Shown: in pieces, positions 32,784 to 39,675 of the stretch
Layout: each line of letters starts with the position of its first letter
How positions within the stretch are numbered: position 1 is the first letter of the stretch
From: Paludibaculum fermentans_A
GTDB taxonomy: Bacteria; Acidobacteriota; Terriglobia; Bryobacterales; Bryobacteraceae
Assembly: GCF_051172195.1 (NCBI RefSeq)
Contig: NZ_JBPJAQ010000001.1
Span: 4,836,001-4,900,000, forward strand
Direction of reading: 5' to 3'
Length of the DNA stretch: 64,000 nt
Position numbers and translations under genes: made by a program
Notes under the pieces: generated by a model
What the model was told of the DNA's origin: nothing
The model's database searches: none
Seen by the model: only the letters and a program-made list of their open reading frames with translations

Positions 32784-34361
32784 ATGAAGATAGTGTTGTC
32801 TGTTCTGGCCAGTCTTGCCGCCGCGATGGCGCAAATCCCAAATCCCACTGTGGAGAAGGCAGCACCGCCAGATTCTTCAGAGTCCGTCCCCATCTATCGC
32901 ATTCGCGTCGTGTCGCGTACGACGAAGGCGATCAATTATCACCATCGGAAGGGCACCACTAAGATCGACTTCCGCGGGACTGAGCTGATGCCCGCCGCGC
33001 GAGGCGAGGCGAGCGTGAAGAGCGAGCTCGGCTCCACCAAGATCGAGACCCGCCTCGACCATTTGACGGCCGCCAACCAATTTGGCCCGGAGTACATGAC
33101 CTATGTGATGTGGGCGATCACCCCCGAAGGGCGCGCCAACAACATCGGCGAGGTCGTCCTGCAAGGCGATGACGCGAAGCTGCTTTCCACGACCGATCTG
33201 CAGAGCTTCGCGCTGATTGTGACCGCCGAACCATACTTTGCCGTGACGCAGCCGAGCGATGTCGTGGTCGCCGAGAATTTCGTGCGTAAGGACACCACGG
33301 GCACGATCCAGGACGTGGAGGCGAAGTATGAACTTCTCAAACGCGGACAATATGTGGTGGACCGCGCCAAGTACAAGCCGGTCAAAGTAGATCCGAAGGG
33401 TCCGCTGCAACTTGCTGAAGCGGAGAACGCCGTGGAAATCGCACGGTTGGCCGGCGCCGAACAGTATGCGGCCGACACGTTCAACAAAGCGCGGATCGGA
33501 TTAGAAAACGCCACGGGACTGCTGCACCACGGGAACCACCGGAAGGAGTCGGAGACGAACGCCCGTGAAGCGGCGCAGATGGCCGAGGATGCGCGCATCA
33601 TCACAATCCGGAAGATGAATGAAGAGGTCCAGGCGAGGCAGAAGGCGGAGGCGGAGAGAGCCGTCGAGCAGGCCAGCCTGGAACAGCAGCGCCGGGCGCA
33701 GGCCGATGCCGACCGGGCGGCCGCTGAGCAGGCGAAACGGGAAGCCGACCTGGCTGCCGCGAGGGCTGAGCGAGAGCGGGCCGCGGCTGACGCTGCCCGG
33801 GTCGCGGCCACGGAGCAGCAGAGACTTCTCGCCGCCCAGGCGGCGGAAGCCCGAGCGAGCGCGAGTGCGGCCGACCAGGCAAGGCTGCAGGCCGATCAGG
33901 CGCGCCTGCAGGCCGAGAAAGAGAAGGCTCAGTTGAGGGAACGGCTTCGCCAGCAACTGAATGCGGTCCTGGAGACCGAGGAGACGGCCCGCGGCCTGAT
34001 CGTGAATATCGCTGATGTCCTGTTCGACTTTGACAAGTACGAACTGAAGCCGGGCGCCCGGGAGAAGATGGCCAAGGTCTCCGGCATCCTGCTGGCCTAC
34101 CCAGGATTGAAGATCGAGTTGGAGGGGCACACTGATAGCGTCGGGAGTGAAGAATACAATCAAGTGCTCTCGGAGCGCCGTGCCAATTCGGTGCGGGCGT
34201 ATTTGATCGGGCAGGGTGTGCCTGCCGATACGGTGAGTGCGGCTGGACTGGGGAAAGCCAATCCGGTCGCCTCGAATTCGAACGAGGCGGGGCGTTTGAA
34301 GAACCGCCGGGTGGAGATGGTGGTGTCGGGAGAGCCTATTGGCATCGTGGGCTCAAACTGA
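32784..34361 (+). CDS. OmpA-family protein with coiled-coil linker
   Basis: 525 residues. A signal peptide (residues 1-16) precedes an N-terminal beta domain of unknown type that reads like an acidobacterial surface domain (residues 25-170). A long Ala/Glu/Arg/Gln coiled coil covers roughly 230-385. The C-terminal OmpA domain (400-510) has LFDFDKYELKPGA, GHTDSVGS and LSERRANSVRAYL, which bind peptidoglycan. It probably spans from the outer membrane to the wall. Downstream is a strong hairpin. Confidence 0.85.
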   Translation: MKIVLSVLASLAAAMAQIPNPTVEKAAPPDSSESVPIYRIRVVSRTTKAINYHHRKGTTKIDFRGTELMPAARGEASVKSELGSTKIETRLDHLTAANQFGPEYMTYVMWAITPEGRANNIGEVVLQGDDAKLLSTTDLQSFALIVTAEPYFAVTQPSDVVVAENFVRKDTTGTIQDVEAKYELLKRGQYVVDRAKYKPVKVDPKGPLQLAEAENAVEIARLAGAEQYAADTFNKARIGLENATGLLHHGNHRKESETNAREAAQMAEDARIITIRKMNEEVQARQKAEAERAVEQASLEQQRRAQADADRAAAEQAKREADLAAARAERERAAADAARVAATEQQRLLAAQAAEARASASAADQARLQADQARLQAEKEKAQLRERLRQQLNAVLETEETARGLIVNIADVLFDFDKYELKPGAREKMAKVSGILLAYPGLKIELEGHTDSVGSEEYNQVLSERRANSVRAYLIGQGVPADTVSAAGLGKANPVASNSNEAGRLKNRRVEMVVSGEPIGIVGSN

Positions 34362-34367
34362 CGTGAG

Positions 34368-34402
34368 CCGCCGGGCAGGGGGGAGGCCTCGCTGCCCGGC
34401 GG
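34368..34402. terminator. GC-rich hairpin after the OmpA-family gene
   Basis: A perfect 11-bp stem, CCGCCGGGCAG at 34368-34378 with CTGCCCGGCGG at 34392-34402 around a 13-base loop, begins 7 bp after the stop codon. The T-rich tail is weak (gcttgattt), so it may be an imperfect intrinsic terminator or an mRNA-stabilising element. Confidence 0.55.
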
Positions 34403-34499
34403 GCTTGATTTGCGGGACTGGGATTGGGTTGGTTGAGGGGTTTCTGGAGGGGTTGGCGACGACAGGAATCCAACCCGGCGAGGTGCAGAGCTGCCGATG

Positions 34500-34519
34500 A
34501 GTTATACTAGAATATAACT
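34500..34519. promoter_or_regulatory. MazEF operator palindrome overlapping a -10 box
   Basis: AGTTATA-ctagaa-TATAACT is a perfect 7-bp inverted repeat, ending 14 bp before the antitoxin ATG. A TATACT hexamer at 34503-34508 lies inside it, so antitoxin binding would block RNA polymerase. Autoregulation of this kind is standard for MazE-type modules. Confidence 0.6.
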
Positions 34520-34533
34520 TGAGAAAGGCAGCC

Positions 34534-34791
34534 ATGTACACAACCAGTCTGCGCAAGGTCGGCGGTTCGATCATGCTGGCGGTTCCGCCCGCAATGCTGG
34601 ACCTTCTGCGCTTGCGGCCAGGGGTGAAAGTCGGCATTGCGGTGGAAGGCGGCCAACTGGTGGTGAAACCGCACTCGCGGCCCCACTACACGCTGGATGA
34701 ACTCCTTGCTCAATGCGATCCCAGGGCGGCGCGCAGCAAAGAAGATCGTGAGTGGGTCCGGGGCAAGGCGGCCGGCGGTGAACTGATCTGA
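34534..34791 (+). CDS. mazE: MazE-type antitoxin (AbrB/SpoVT swapped-hairpin)
   Basis: 85 residues. The first 50 residues form the AbrB-like DNA-binding fold (MYTTSLRKVGGSIMLAVP and LRPGVKVGIAVEGG), and the C-terminal 35 residues (YTLDELLAQCDPRAARS) form the disordered toxin-neutralising tail. The ATG at 34534 with GAGAAAGG upstream is preferred over a TTG at 34519. The stop shares one base with the toxin start, so the pair is coupled. Confidence 0.8.
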   Translation: MYTTSLRKVGGSIMLAVPPAMLDLLRLRPGVKVGIAVEGGQLVVKPHSRPHYTLDELLAQCDPRAARSKEDREWVRGKAAGGELI

Positions 34792-35123
34792 TGAAGCGCG
34801 GTGATATCTGGCTGGTTGGACTCGATCCCTCGGAAGGGCACGAACAAAAAGGGCGGCGGCCCGTCCTGATCGTCTCGCCGGAGGCCTTCAACCGGGTGAC
34901 CAAAGTGCCGGTGGTCCTGCCCATTACCAGCGGCGGAAGTTTTGCGCGGACAGCGGGTTTTGCGGTCTCGCTGTCGGGGGCTGGAACCCAAACCACGGGC
35001 GTTGTCCGCTGCGATCAACCCCGCGCGCTGGATTTGGGCGCTCGCGGTGGGAAGAGACTGGAGAGCGTGCCTGACGCGATTGTTGGGGAAGTGCTGGCGA
35101 GGCTGGCGGCGATATTGGAGTGA
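34791..35123 (+). CDS. mazF: MazF/PemK-type endoribonuclease toxin
   Basis: 110 residues. KRGDIWLVGLDPSEGHEQKGRRPVLIV at the N-terminus (catalytic Arg in the GRRPVLIV segment) and PITSGG near 42, with a conserved TGVVRCDQPRALDL near 68, are typical PemK/ChpB signatures. It should cleave mRNA at short motifs and arrest growth until the antitoxin is restored. Its length matches the family. Nothing looks damaged. Confidence 0.85.
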   Translation: MKRGDIWLVGLDPSEGHEQKGRRPVLIVSPEAFNRVTKVPVVLPITSGGSFARTAGFAVSLSGAGTQTTGVVRCDQPRALDLGARGGKRLESVPDAIVGEVLARLAAILE

Positions 35124-35145
35124 GGTTTGGAGTGCGTACGCTGCA

Positions 35146-35628
35146 TCAGTGTTTCGATCTGCACAAGGGGTAGAACAAGAAAGGACCATCTCCCTCGGCG
35201 AATTCGAAGGCGATGATGCAGGACCGGCGGACATCTGTTCCCACCGGAACAGCCCATTGGTATTCCTCTGGGAATTGCGCGTCAGCCAAGGTGACGATCC
35301 AACTTCTCGCACGAACGAACCTCGGCTCTATAGGCACGCTAACTATCTCGCCCTTGAGCTGGATCTGGAGGCGAACAGAATCTTGCTGAGCAAGACCACC
35401 AGTTGGGAGGGACAGTTTTCCTTGGCGCGCTTTCGCAACCTCCTGTTGGTTGCCGGACCAGACCGTGACCCGAGCACCGGAGCGAACGACTTTCCCATTC
35501 TTAACAACCGACACTTCGATAGAGTGGGCCTCAGCCGATGCCGTTGAGCCGGTTGCTGGTGCCAAACTGCCGATCGAGAGAGCCGCAAGTAGGATCTGCG
35601 CGAACCGTTTGGAATGCGGCGCAGTCAT
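35146..35628 (-). CDS. Secreted hypothetical protein
   Basis: 160 residues starting at the ATG at 35628, just inside the end of the AbiEii gene. A signal peptide (residues 1-27, FAQILLAALSIGSLAPA) precedes a small beta-rich domain (IEVSVVKNGKVVRSGARVTVWSGN). It resembles carboxypeptidase-regulatory or collagen-binding-type beta-sandwich repeats, without a diagnostic motif. The longer frame to 36000 overlaps the toxin gene and is not used. Its co-location with a toxin operon may be accidental. Confidence 0.5.
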   Translation of the reverse strand: MTAPHSKRFAQILLAALSIGSLAPATGSTASAEAHSIEVSVVKNGKVVRSGARVTVWSGNQQEVAKARQGKLSLPTGGLAQQDSVRLQIQLKGEIVSVPIEPRFVRARSWIVTLADAQFPEEYQWAVPVGTDVRRSCIIAFEFAEGDGPFLFYPLCRSKH

Positions 35629-36479
35629 CAGGGATGTATCCCTTCCAGCCCGTCGAAGTAGCGGGCCAAGTCCAAGTATGCGTCGGAGACCGACACGTCC
35701 AAAGAGCACTCCTCGGCGAGGGCGGCGAACGGTGTCACCCAACTTTCCGGCGGGGCTTCCAGCTTGCGCGGGATTTGATGCGTATCCCGCCGCGCGAAGG
35801 TTTCCCTTAGGGAACCGACCACGCGTGTCTGCTCGAGAGTGCCGGAGCGGATCAGCAGAACCAAATCGACCAAGTCTCGGACGCGGCTGTTTGGCGCGGC
35901 CGGGCGCGGCAGCGTGTAGGCGTGCAGTTTCTCCGCGAACTGCTGCTCGCGCTGGATCATCGGCACGTCGGGTGGAGGGACTCCGGCAAAAGCAAGCCAA
36001 TCCCGCGTTCGCACGAACTCAAGGGGCTCTACGATGATGTCCCCGACTCCGACATCCAGGTGGAACTTCACAAATGTGCGGCTGCCGAGTATCGCTTCCA
36101 CAGGATATCGGGCACCTCCGTAGGGTGCGCCGTCGAGATCCATCGTGGCTTCACCGATCCGGAATGAGAAGAAATCGCCGATATCCAACGCCCCTGCCTC
36201 CTGTAGGTATCCGAGCACGCCGGAGGACTTTGCTCTTACTGTGAAATCGAGATCCTTGGTAGCGCGTGCCGCGTGAAACCGCAGTTCCATCGCGTAGCCG
36301 CCTTTCAGAACCCAGTCGGTTTGCCTGTCCTGGAAAAGCCGTGCGAGGAACCGGTCGAAGGCGACCTGACGACGGAGGCGTTGCAGGTCGACTGCCTCTT
36401 CGTGGGCGGAGCGCTTGAGCCGCTCTTCCAGTGAGGTTCGCAGCGCTGCGCCGGAGTTGTACTGCCGACTCGTGGTCAT
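35628..36479 (-). CDS. abiEii: AbiEii/AbiGii-type nucleotidyltransferase toxin
   Basis: 283 residues. The nucleotidyltransferase core has WVLKGGYAMELRF near residue 55 and ATKDLDFTVR near 72, with the Asp pair for metal binding, and a second acidic stretch around EATMDLDG near 110. AbiEii toxins transfer nucleotides, in studied cases onto tRNA, and cause growth arrest in type IV toxin-antitoxin and phage-abortive systems. It overlaps the antitoxin gene by 4 bp (ATGA) and the downstream gene by 1 bp. Confidence 0.85.
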   Translation of the reverse strand: MTTSRQYNSGAALRTSLEERLKRSAHEEAVDLQRLRRQVAFDRFLARLFQDRQTDWVLKGGYAMELRFHAARATKDLDFTVRAKSSGVLGYLQEAGALDIGDFFSFRIGEATMDLDGAPYGGARYPVEAILGSRTFVKFHLDVGVGDIIVEPLEFVRTRDWLAFAGVPPPDVPMIQREQQFAEKLHAYTLPRPAAPNSRVRDLVDLVLLIRSGTLEQTRVVGSLRETFARRDTHQIPRKLEAPPESWVTPFAALAEECSLDVSVSDAYLDLARYFDGLEGIHP

Positions 36480-37078
36480 TGGTGGCTCCGTTCCAGCGAA
36501 TCGATGATCTGAGCGGCACCGGGGTTTTTACGTGCCTGAGCAATTTGTCCCATGGTTATCTTGCCCAGACTCCTGGCGTCGCGAAAGGCATCTCGGAGCG
36601 ACGATTCCTGGAGTGATTGCTCCCGCCACACGTCGAGGATCGTTCGCAGTGCAGTAGTCACCGGGACGTTCTCGACCACCTCTATATCGGTGGCGACGAC
36701 AACAGCGAAATGCAGCCGGAGCACTGGGGGGATCTCCGAGCCTTTTCGAAAGGTGGGCGGCACCGTCAGATCGATTCTCGCCGGGTTGACGTCGGTGAGT
36801 TCGTGGAGGGCGAGGGCCGTATGGTGGCTGAAGACGCCCTGCGGTGAGTCGCTGCGGCCCCGCGACCAAAGCCACCAGAGGATCAAATCGGGGCGGGGGG
36901 GCGACGGAAAGAGCGCAAGACGATAGATGCCGCGATGCTCCCGGACCCAGTTGCCAGTTCCGACGTGGTAGTTCCGTTTGCTGGCTGTGTAGCCGAGGCG
37001 TGCGGCCTGTTTGGCTGTGAAGTAGCCGCCTTGTGCTTCGGCGATCTGGTAGAGGTCCCGATTGCTCGTCCTCTGCAT
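36476..37078 (-). CDS. abiEi: AbiEi-type antitoxin/transcription regulator
   Basis: 200 residues. The N-terminal winged HTH (DLYQIAEAQGGYFTAKQAARLGYT, residues 8-31, then HVGTGNWVREHRGIYRLA near 38-55) is the standard AbiEi N-terminal domain that binds operators. The C-terminal part carries DLTVPPTFRKG and ILDVWREQS and would neutralise toxin indirectly. The start codon (ATG, 37078) lies inside the 13-bp inverted repeat. RBS AAGAAAG is seen on the minus strand about 10 bases upstream. Confidence 0.85.
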   Translation of the reverse strand: MQRTSNRDLYQIAEAQGGYFTAKQAARLGYTASKRNYHVGTGNWVREHRGIYRLALFPSPPRPDLILWWLWSRGRSDSPQGVFSHHTALALHELTDVNPARIDLTVPPTFRKGSEIPPVLRLHFAVVVATDIEVVENVPVTTALRTILDVWREQSLQESSLRDAFRDARSLGKITMGQIAQARKNPGAAQIIDSLERSHQ

Positions 37079-37106
37079 AATAGTTCAACTTTCTTGAGCT
37101 ATTATG
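37076..37106. promoter_or_regulatory. AbiE operator, 13-bp inverted repeat overlapping the start codon
   Basis: CATAATAGTTCAA at 37076-37088 and TTGAGCTATTATG at 37094-37106 are complementary at 12 of 13 positions around CTTTC. The left arm contains the AbiEi start codon. Inverted-repeat autoregulation is known for AbiE systems. Here binding would block initiation or early elongation, or a hairpin could hide the start. Confidence 0.6.
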
Positions 37107-37199
37107 CGGCGGCACCACGGCGGAGGTCAAGTCTGGGCGGCGCCCGGCGGTCCGAAGAGAATCTTGATCGGGGCGGGTGGCCGCACTCGCAGTTCGCAG

Positions 37200-37214
37200 T
37201 TCGCGAATCGCGAA
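37200..37214. promoter_or_regulatory. Inverted repeat ahead of the decayed HTH gene
   Basis: TTCGCG-aat-CGCGAA is a perfect 6-bp inverted repeat, 15 bp before the start at 37230, with another TTCGC copy just before it. It was probably the operator of the HTH regulator when that gene was intact. Confidence 0.45.
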
Positions 37215-37229
37215 TATAGGGTGGATGTC

Positions 37230-37767
37230 ATGGCGCTGAAGCCACAAGACGCGTATGTGGTGCTGAAGATCCTGGCATCCGAGGGGGATCGTGCGCCGTA
37301 CTCCCAGTTGGCTGCGGAGTTGGTCATGAGTTCGTCTGAGGCGCATGCTTGCGTGCGCCGCGTGGAAGGCAGCCGCATACTCCACGGGCCCCAGCGGAAG
37401 AATCGCCCGAACTTTGCCGAGCTCGAAGAGTTGCTCGTGTAGGGGCTGAAGTACGTCTATCCGACCGCACGGCGCGAAGTCACTCGCGGGGGGGCCGACG
37501 TCGTACGCCGCCGAGCCGCTCCGCGGACTGATCCCGCAAGGGGACGAACTGGTTCCCGTCTGGCCTTACGCGGAGGGCCCGCAGTGGGATATCGCGTTTG
37601 AGCCGCTGTAGAAGACAGCCCCCATCGCTGCTCTGTGTGATTCCTGACTCTACGAGTATCTGGCCCTTGCCGACGCCTTGCGAGATGGACGGGCTCGTGA
37701 ACGGAAGGCTGCCGAGGCGGAGTTGTGCAGAGGGTTCAGGGAAGCCGATGAACGACTCAAATCGTGA
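37230..37767 (+). pseudogene. Decayed winged-HTH regulator gene
   Basis: The first 70 residues (MALKPQDAYVVLKILASEGDR, PYSQLAAELVMSSSEAHACVRR) form an intact-looking HTH, ending at TAG 37440-37442. Homologous-looking sequence continues past the stop (GLKYVYPTARREVT), shifts frame at a 7-G tract (37488-37494) into TSYAAEPLRGLIPQGDELVP, and meets more stops at 37609-37611 (TAG) and 37645-37647 (TGA) before YEYLALADALRDGRARERKAA and a final TGA at 37765-37767. This is at least three stops plus one frameshift. In intact versions such regulators precede a nucleotidyltransferase, as here. Confidence 0.75.
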
Positions 37768-37860
37768 GGAGCTAATTGTCGCTGCGCGGCTCCTGCGCCA
37801 TCAGCCGGGGGAACTCGTGTTTGTGGGAGGGGCTGTCGTCCCTAGTCACGACAATGTGTT
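37748..37860 (+). pseudogene. Nucleotidyltransferase N-terminal fragment
   Basis: ATG 37748 starts REELIVAARLLRHQPGELVFVGGAVV, the first part of an AbiEii-like nucleotidyltransferase (the GGA motif is its P-loop-like element). The similarity stops near 37845, and the following sequence is the promoter of the Phd antitoxin. The rest of the gene is missing. The fragment overlaps the HTH remnant by 20 bp, the arrangement expected for an intact operon. Confidence 0.65.
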
Positions 37861-37865
37861 ATCAC

Positions 37866-37875
37866 TGTGTACACA
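37866..37875. promoter_or_regulatory. Phd/YefM-type operator with TGTACA core
   Basis: TGTGTACACA is a perfect 10-bp palindrome containing TGTACA, the core recognised by YefM-type antitoxins. It lies 15 bp before the antitoxin ATG, which fits autoregulation of the module. Confidence 0.55.
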
Positions 37876-37890
37876 AGCGAGGTTGCAATT

Positions 37891-38160
37891 ATGCAGGCCA
37901 CCAAAGTCGGAATTCGGGAGTTTCGGGAGAATCTGGCGGACTACCTTGAATCGAAGACGCCGGTTGCGATCACCCGGCACGGGGCGACGATTGGGATCTA
38001 TATTCCCACAAAGCCGAAGCCAAGCCAGGCGGATCTGGAAGCCCTGCGCGTTGCTGGCGAGAAGATGCAGGAGTTGATTGCGGCGGCGGGGACAAATGAC
38101 GACCAGATCGTGGCCGACTTCAAGAGGATCCGGCGTGAGCGGCGAAAGCGTAGCGAGTAG
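37891..38160 (+). CDS. Phd/YefM-family antitoxin
   Basis: 89 residues from the ATG at 37891 (MQATKVGIREFRENLADYLES), a textbook Phd/YefM DNA-binding head with the ITRHGATIGIYIP turn. The C-terminal half (LRVAGEKMQELIAAAGTNDDQ and a basic tail) would wrap the toxin. GTG 37867 is an alternative start within the operator palindrome and is rejected. It is intact and may still act as a repressor although the toxin looks damaged. Confidence 0.8.
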   Translation: MQATKVGIREFRENLADYLESKTPVAITRHGATIGIYIPTKPKPSQADLEALRVAGEKMQELIAAAGTNDDQIVADFKRIRRERRKRSE

Positions 38161-38162
38161 CG

Positions 38163-38489
38163 GTGGTGGTGCTGGATGCTAACATCCTGATTCGAGCGGT
38201 GCTGGGGACGCGCGTGCTGGGTTTGCTTCGGAAGTACGCCGGGCGGGTCGAGTTCATGGCCCCCGATTTTATGTTTCAGGAAGCGAGAGAGCACCTGCCG
38301 GGCAGTACCTGGCGAAGGCTGCGGACCGAGAAGTATAACAATCCAGGAGTTTGGCAGGGAACTACTCCAAGAGCTCAAACAAGAATCTGGCGCGGTTGGA
38401 TAGCACAGTTGACGCTGTGGGAGAAGTTCTTCGTGAAGACCGCAAGCCTGGCCGTGCGGGAGTATACTACCGGCGAGACGATTGACTAA
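38163..38489 (+). pseudogene. PIN-domain toxin, probably truncated or frameshifted
   Basis: GTG 38163 starts VVLDANILIRAVLGTRVLGLLR and MAPDFMFQEAREHLPG, a normal PIN N-terminus with the first catalytic Asp (VVLDANIL) and the acidic residue of the second strand. After EHLP (about 38303) the frame gives unrelated sequence (YNNPGVWQGTTPRAQ) without the later acidic residues. Other frames carry QYLAKAADR and, further on, LDSTVDAVGEVLREDRK...YRRDD, which look like the missing middle and DDW region. Frameshifts near 38300 and 38390 would explain this. The gene is likely inactive. Confidence 0.6.
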
Positions 38490-38565
38490 GCGCGACGCGG
38501 ACCATTGAGGCGATCGCGCAAGCGGGGTCTAGCGGGAGTTTGTTGCGAGAGGCCTCAAATAGGAC

Positions 38566-39558
38566 ATGCATCCTGTAGCTCAGCAGGGCGGCAAGCGTTT
38601 GAGATTGTGGGTCAGGTTTGCCATCGCCGGGGCCAGTGCTTTAGCCGTTGTCGCCGGTATCGGTGCGATGTACCAGAACCTTGCGAGCGATCGAGATTGG
38701 AAACTGGTTCCCCCGCCGGGTGTGCGCGTTGATGTAGGCGGCTATCGCATGCATATGTTGTGCATGGGGGCCGGCGAACCGACGGTGGTTCTCGATTCCG
38801 GATTGGGCGACTATTCCATTCACTGGCGCAGAGTTCAAGGGGAGGTCGCCGGCGTCACCCGCACTTGCTCCTATGATCGCGCCGGACTTGGCTGGAGCGA
38901 TCCCAGTCCCCGGGCGCGGACCAGCGCGGTGATCGCAGAGGAATTGCACACCTTGTTACACCGGGTCGGGATCCGGCCGCCTTATATCCTGGTCGGCCAT
39001 TCAATGGGGGGATTGCACGTGCGGATGTTTCAGCGCCTATATCCATCCGAGACCGAAGGTATGACGCTGATCGACTCATCGCATCCCGACCAGGATGGCC
39101 GGTTTCCGCCTAGCATCACCGCGGCTATAGCGAATTATCAAGAGCGCCTCAGGCGTATGCGACTGTTGATGCCGTTTGGAATTCCACGCCTGTTTCGGTG
39201 GTGTGGCGAGGGAAATCCAGAACTGCAGCCGGCGTTGCGAGCCAATGCGTGCCGAACAGCTGCAATCGGCGAGACTGTCGCGGAATCAGAGGCATTCAAT
39301 TCGAGCGCGACTGAAGTTCGAGCAGCGGGCAGGTTGGGCGATTTGCCGCTTGTTGTGATTTCAGAGGATCCGGCAAGGAACGCACCGGAGGGCGTTGGCG
39401 CCTTTGAAGCCATGCAGTCGGACCTTGCCGGACTCTCTTCGCATAGCGCCCGAATGGTGGCCATTGGCAGTGGTCATCAAATCCATTGGGAACGGCCTGA
39501 CCTTGTGGTCAGCGCAATTCGAGCGATGGTCGCGGAGATCCGACACGCGCAGCCATAA
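38566..39558 (+). CDS. Membrane-anchored alpha/beta hydrolase
   Basis: 330 residues. One N-terminal membrane segment (VRFAIAGASALAVVAGIGAM, residues 17-36) anchors a periplasmic hydrolase. Landmarks are VVLDSGLGDYSIHW near 75, SYDRAGLGWSDPSP near 100 and VGHSMGGLHVR near 143 with the nucleophile Ser, a C-terminal acidic segment and IGSGHQIHWERPDLV near 305 with the catalytic His. It looks like an esterase or lipase. It follows the TA islet without obvious link. Confidence 0.8.
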   Translation: MHPVAQQGGKRLRLWVRFAIAGASALAVVAGIGAMYQNLASDRDWKLVPPPGVRVDVGGYRMHMLCMGAGEPTVVLDSGLGDYSIHWRRVQGEVAGVTRTCSYDRAGLGWSDPSPRARTSAVIAEELHTLLHRVGIRPPYILVGHSMGGLHVRMFQRLYPSETEGMTLIDSSHPDQDGRFPPSITAAIANYQERLRRMRLLMPFGIPRLFRWCGEGNPELQPALRANACRTAAIGETVAESEAFNSSATEVRAAGRLGDLPLVVISEDPARNAPEGVGAFEAMQSDLAGLSSHSARMVAIGSGHQIHWERPDLVVSAIRAMVAEIRHAQP

Positions 39559-39675
39559 GTGCTGGCATTCGATGGCGGCAAAGTGGGCCAATTGGCTAGC
39601 GAATCCCGATTCGCCAGGCAAGCCTTAGCAGATCACGCCGCCTTGCCGAAAGGAAACCATTCTCTGCCCTCCTCT

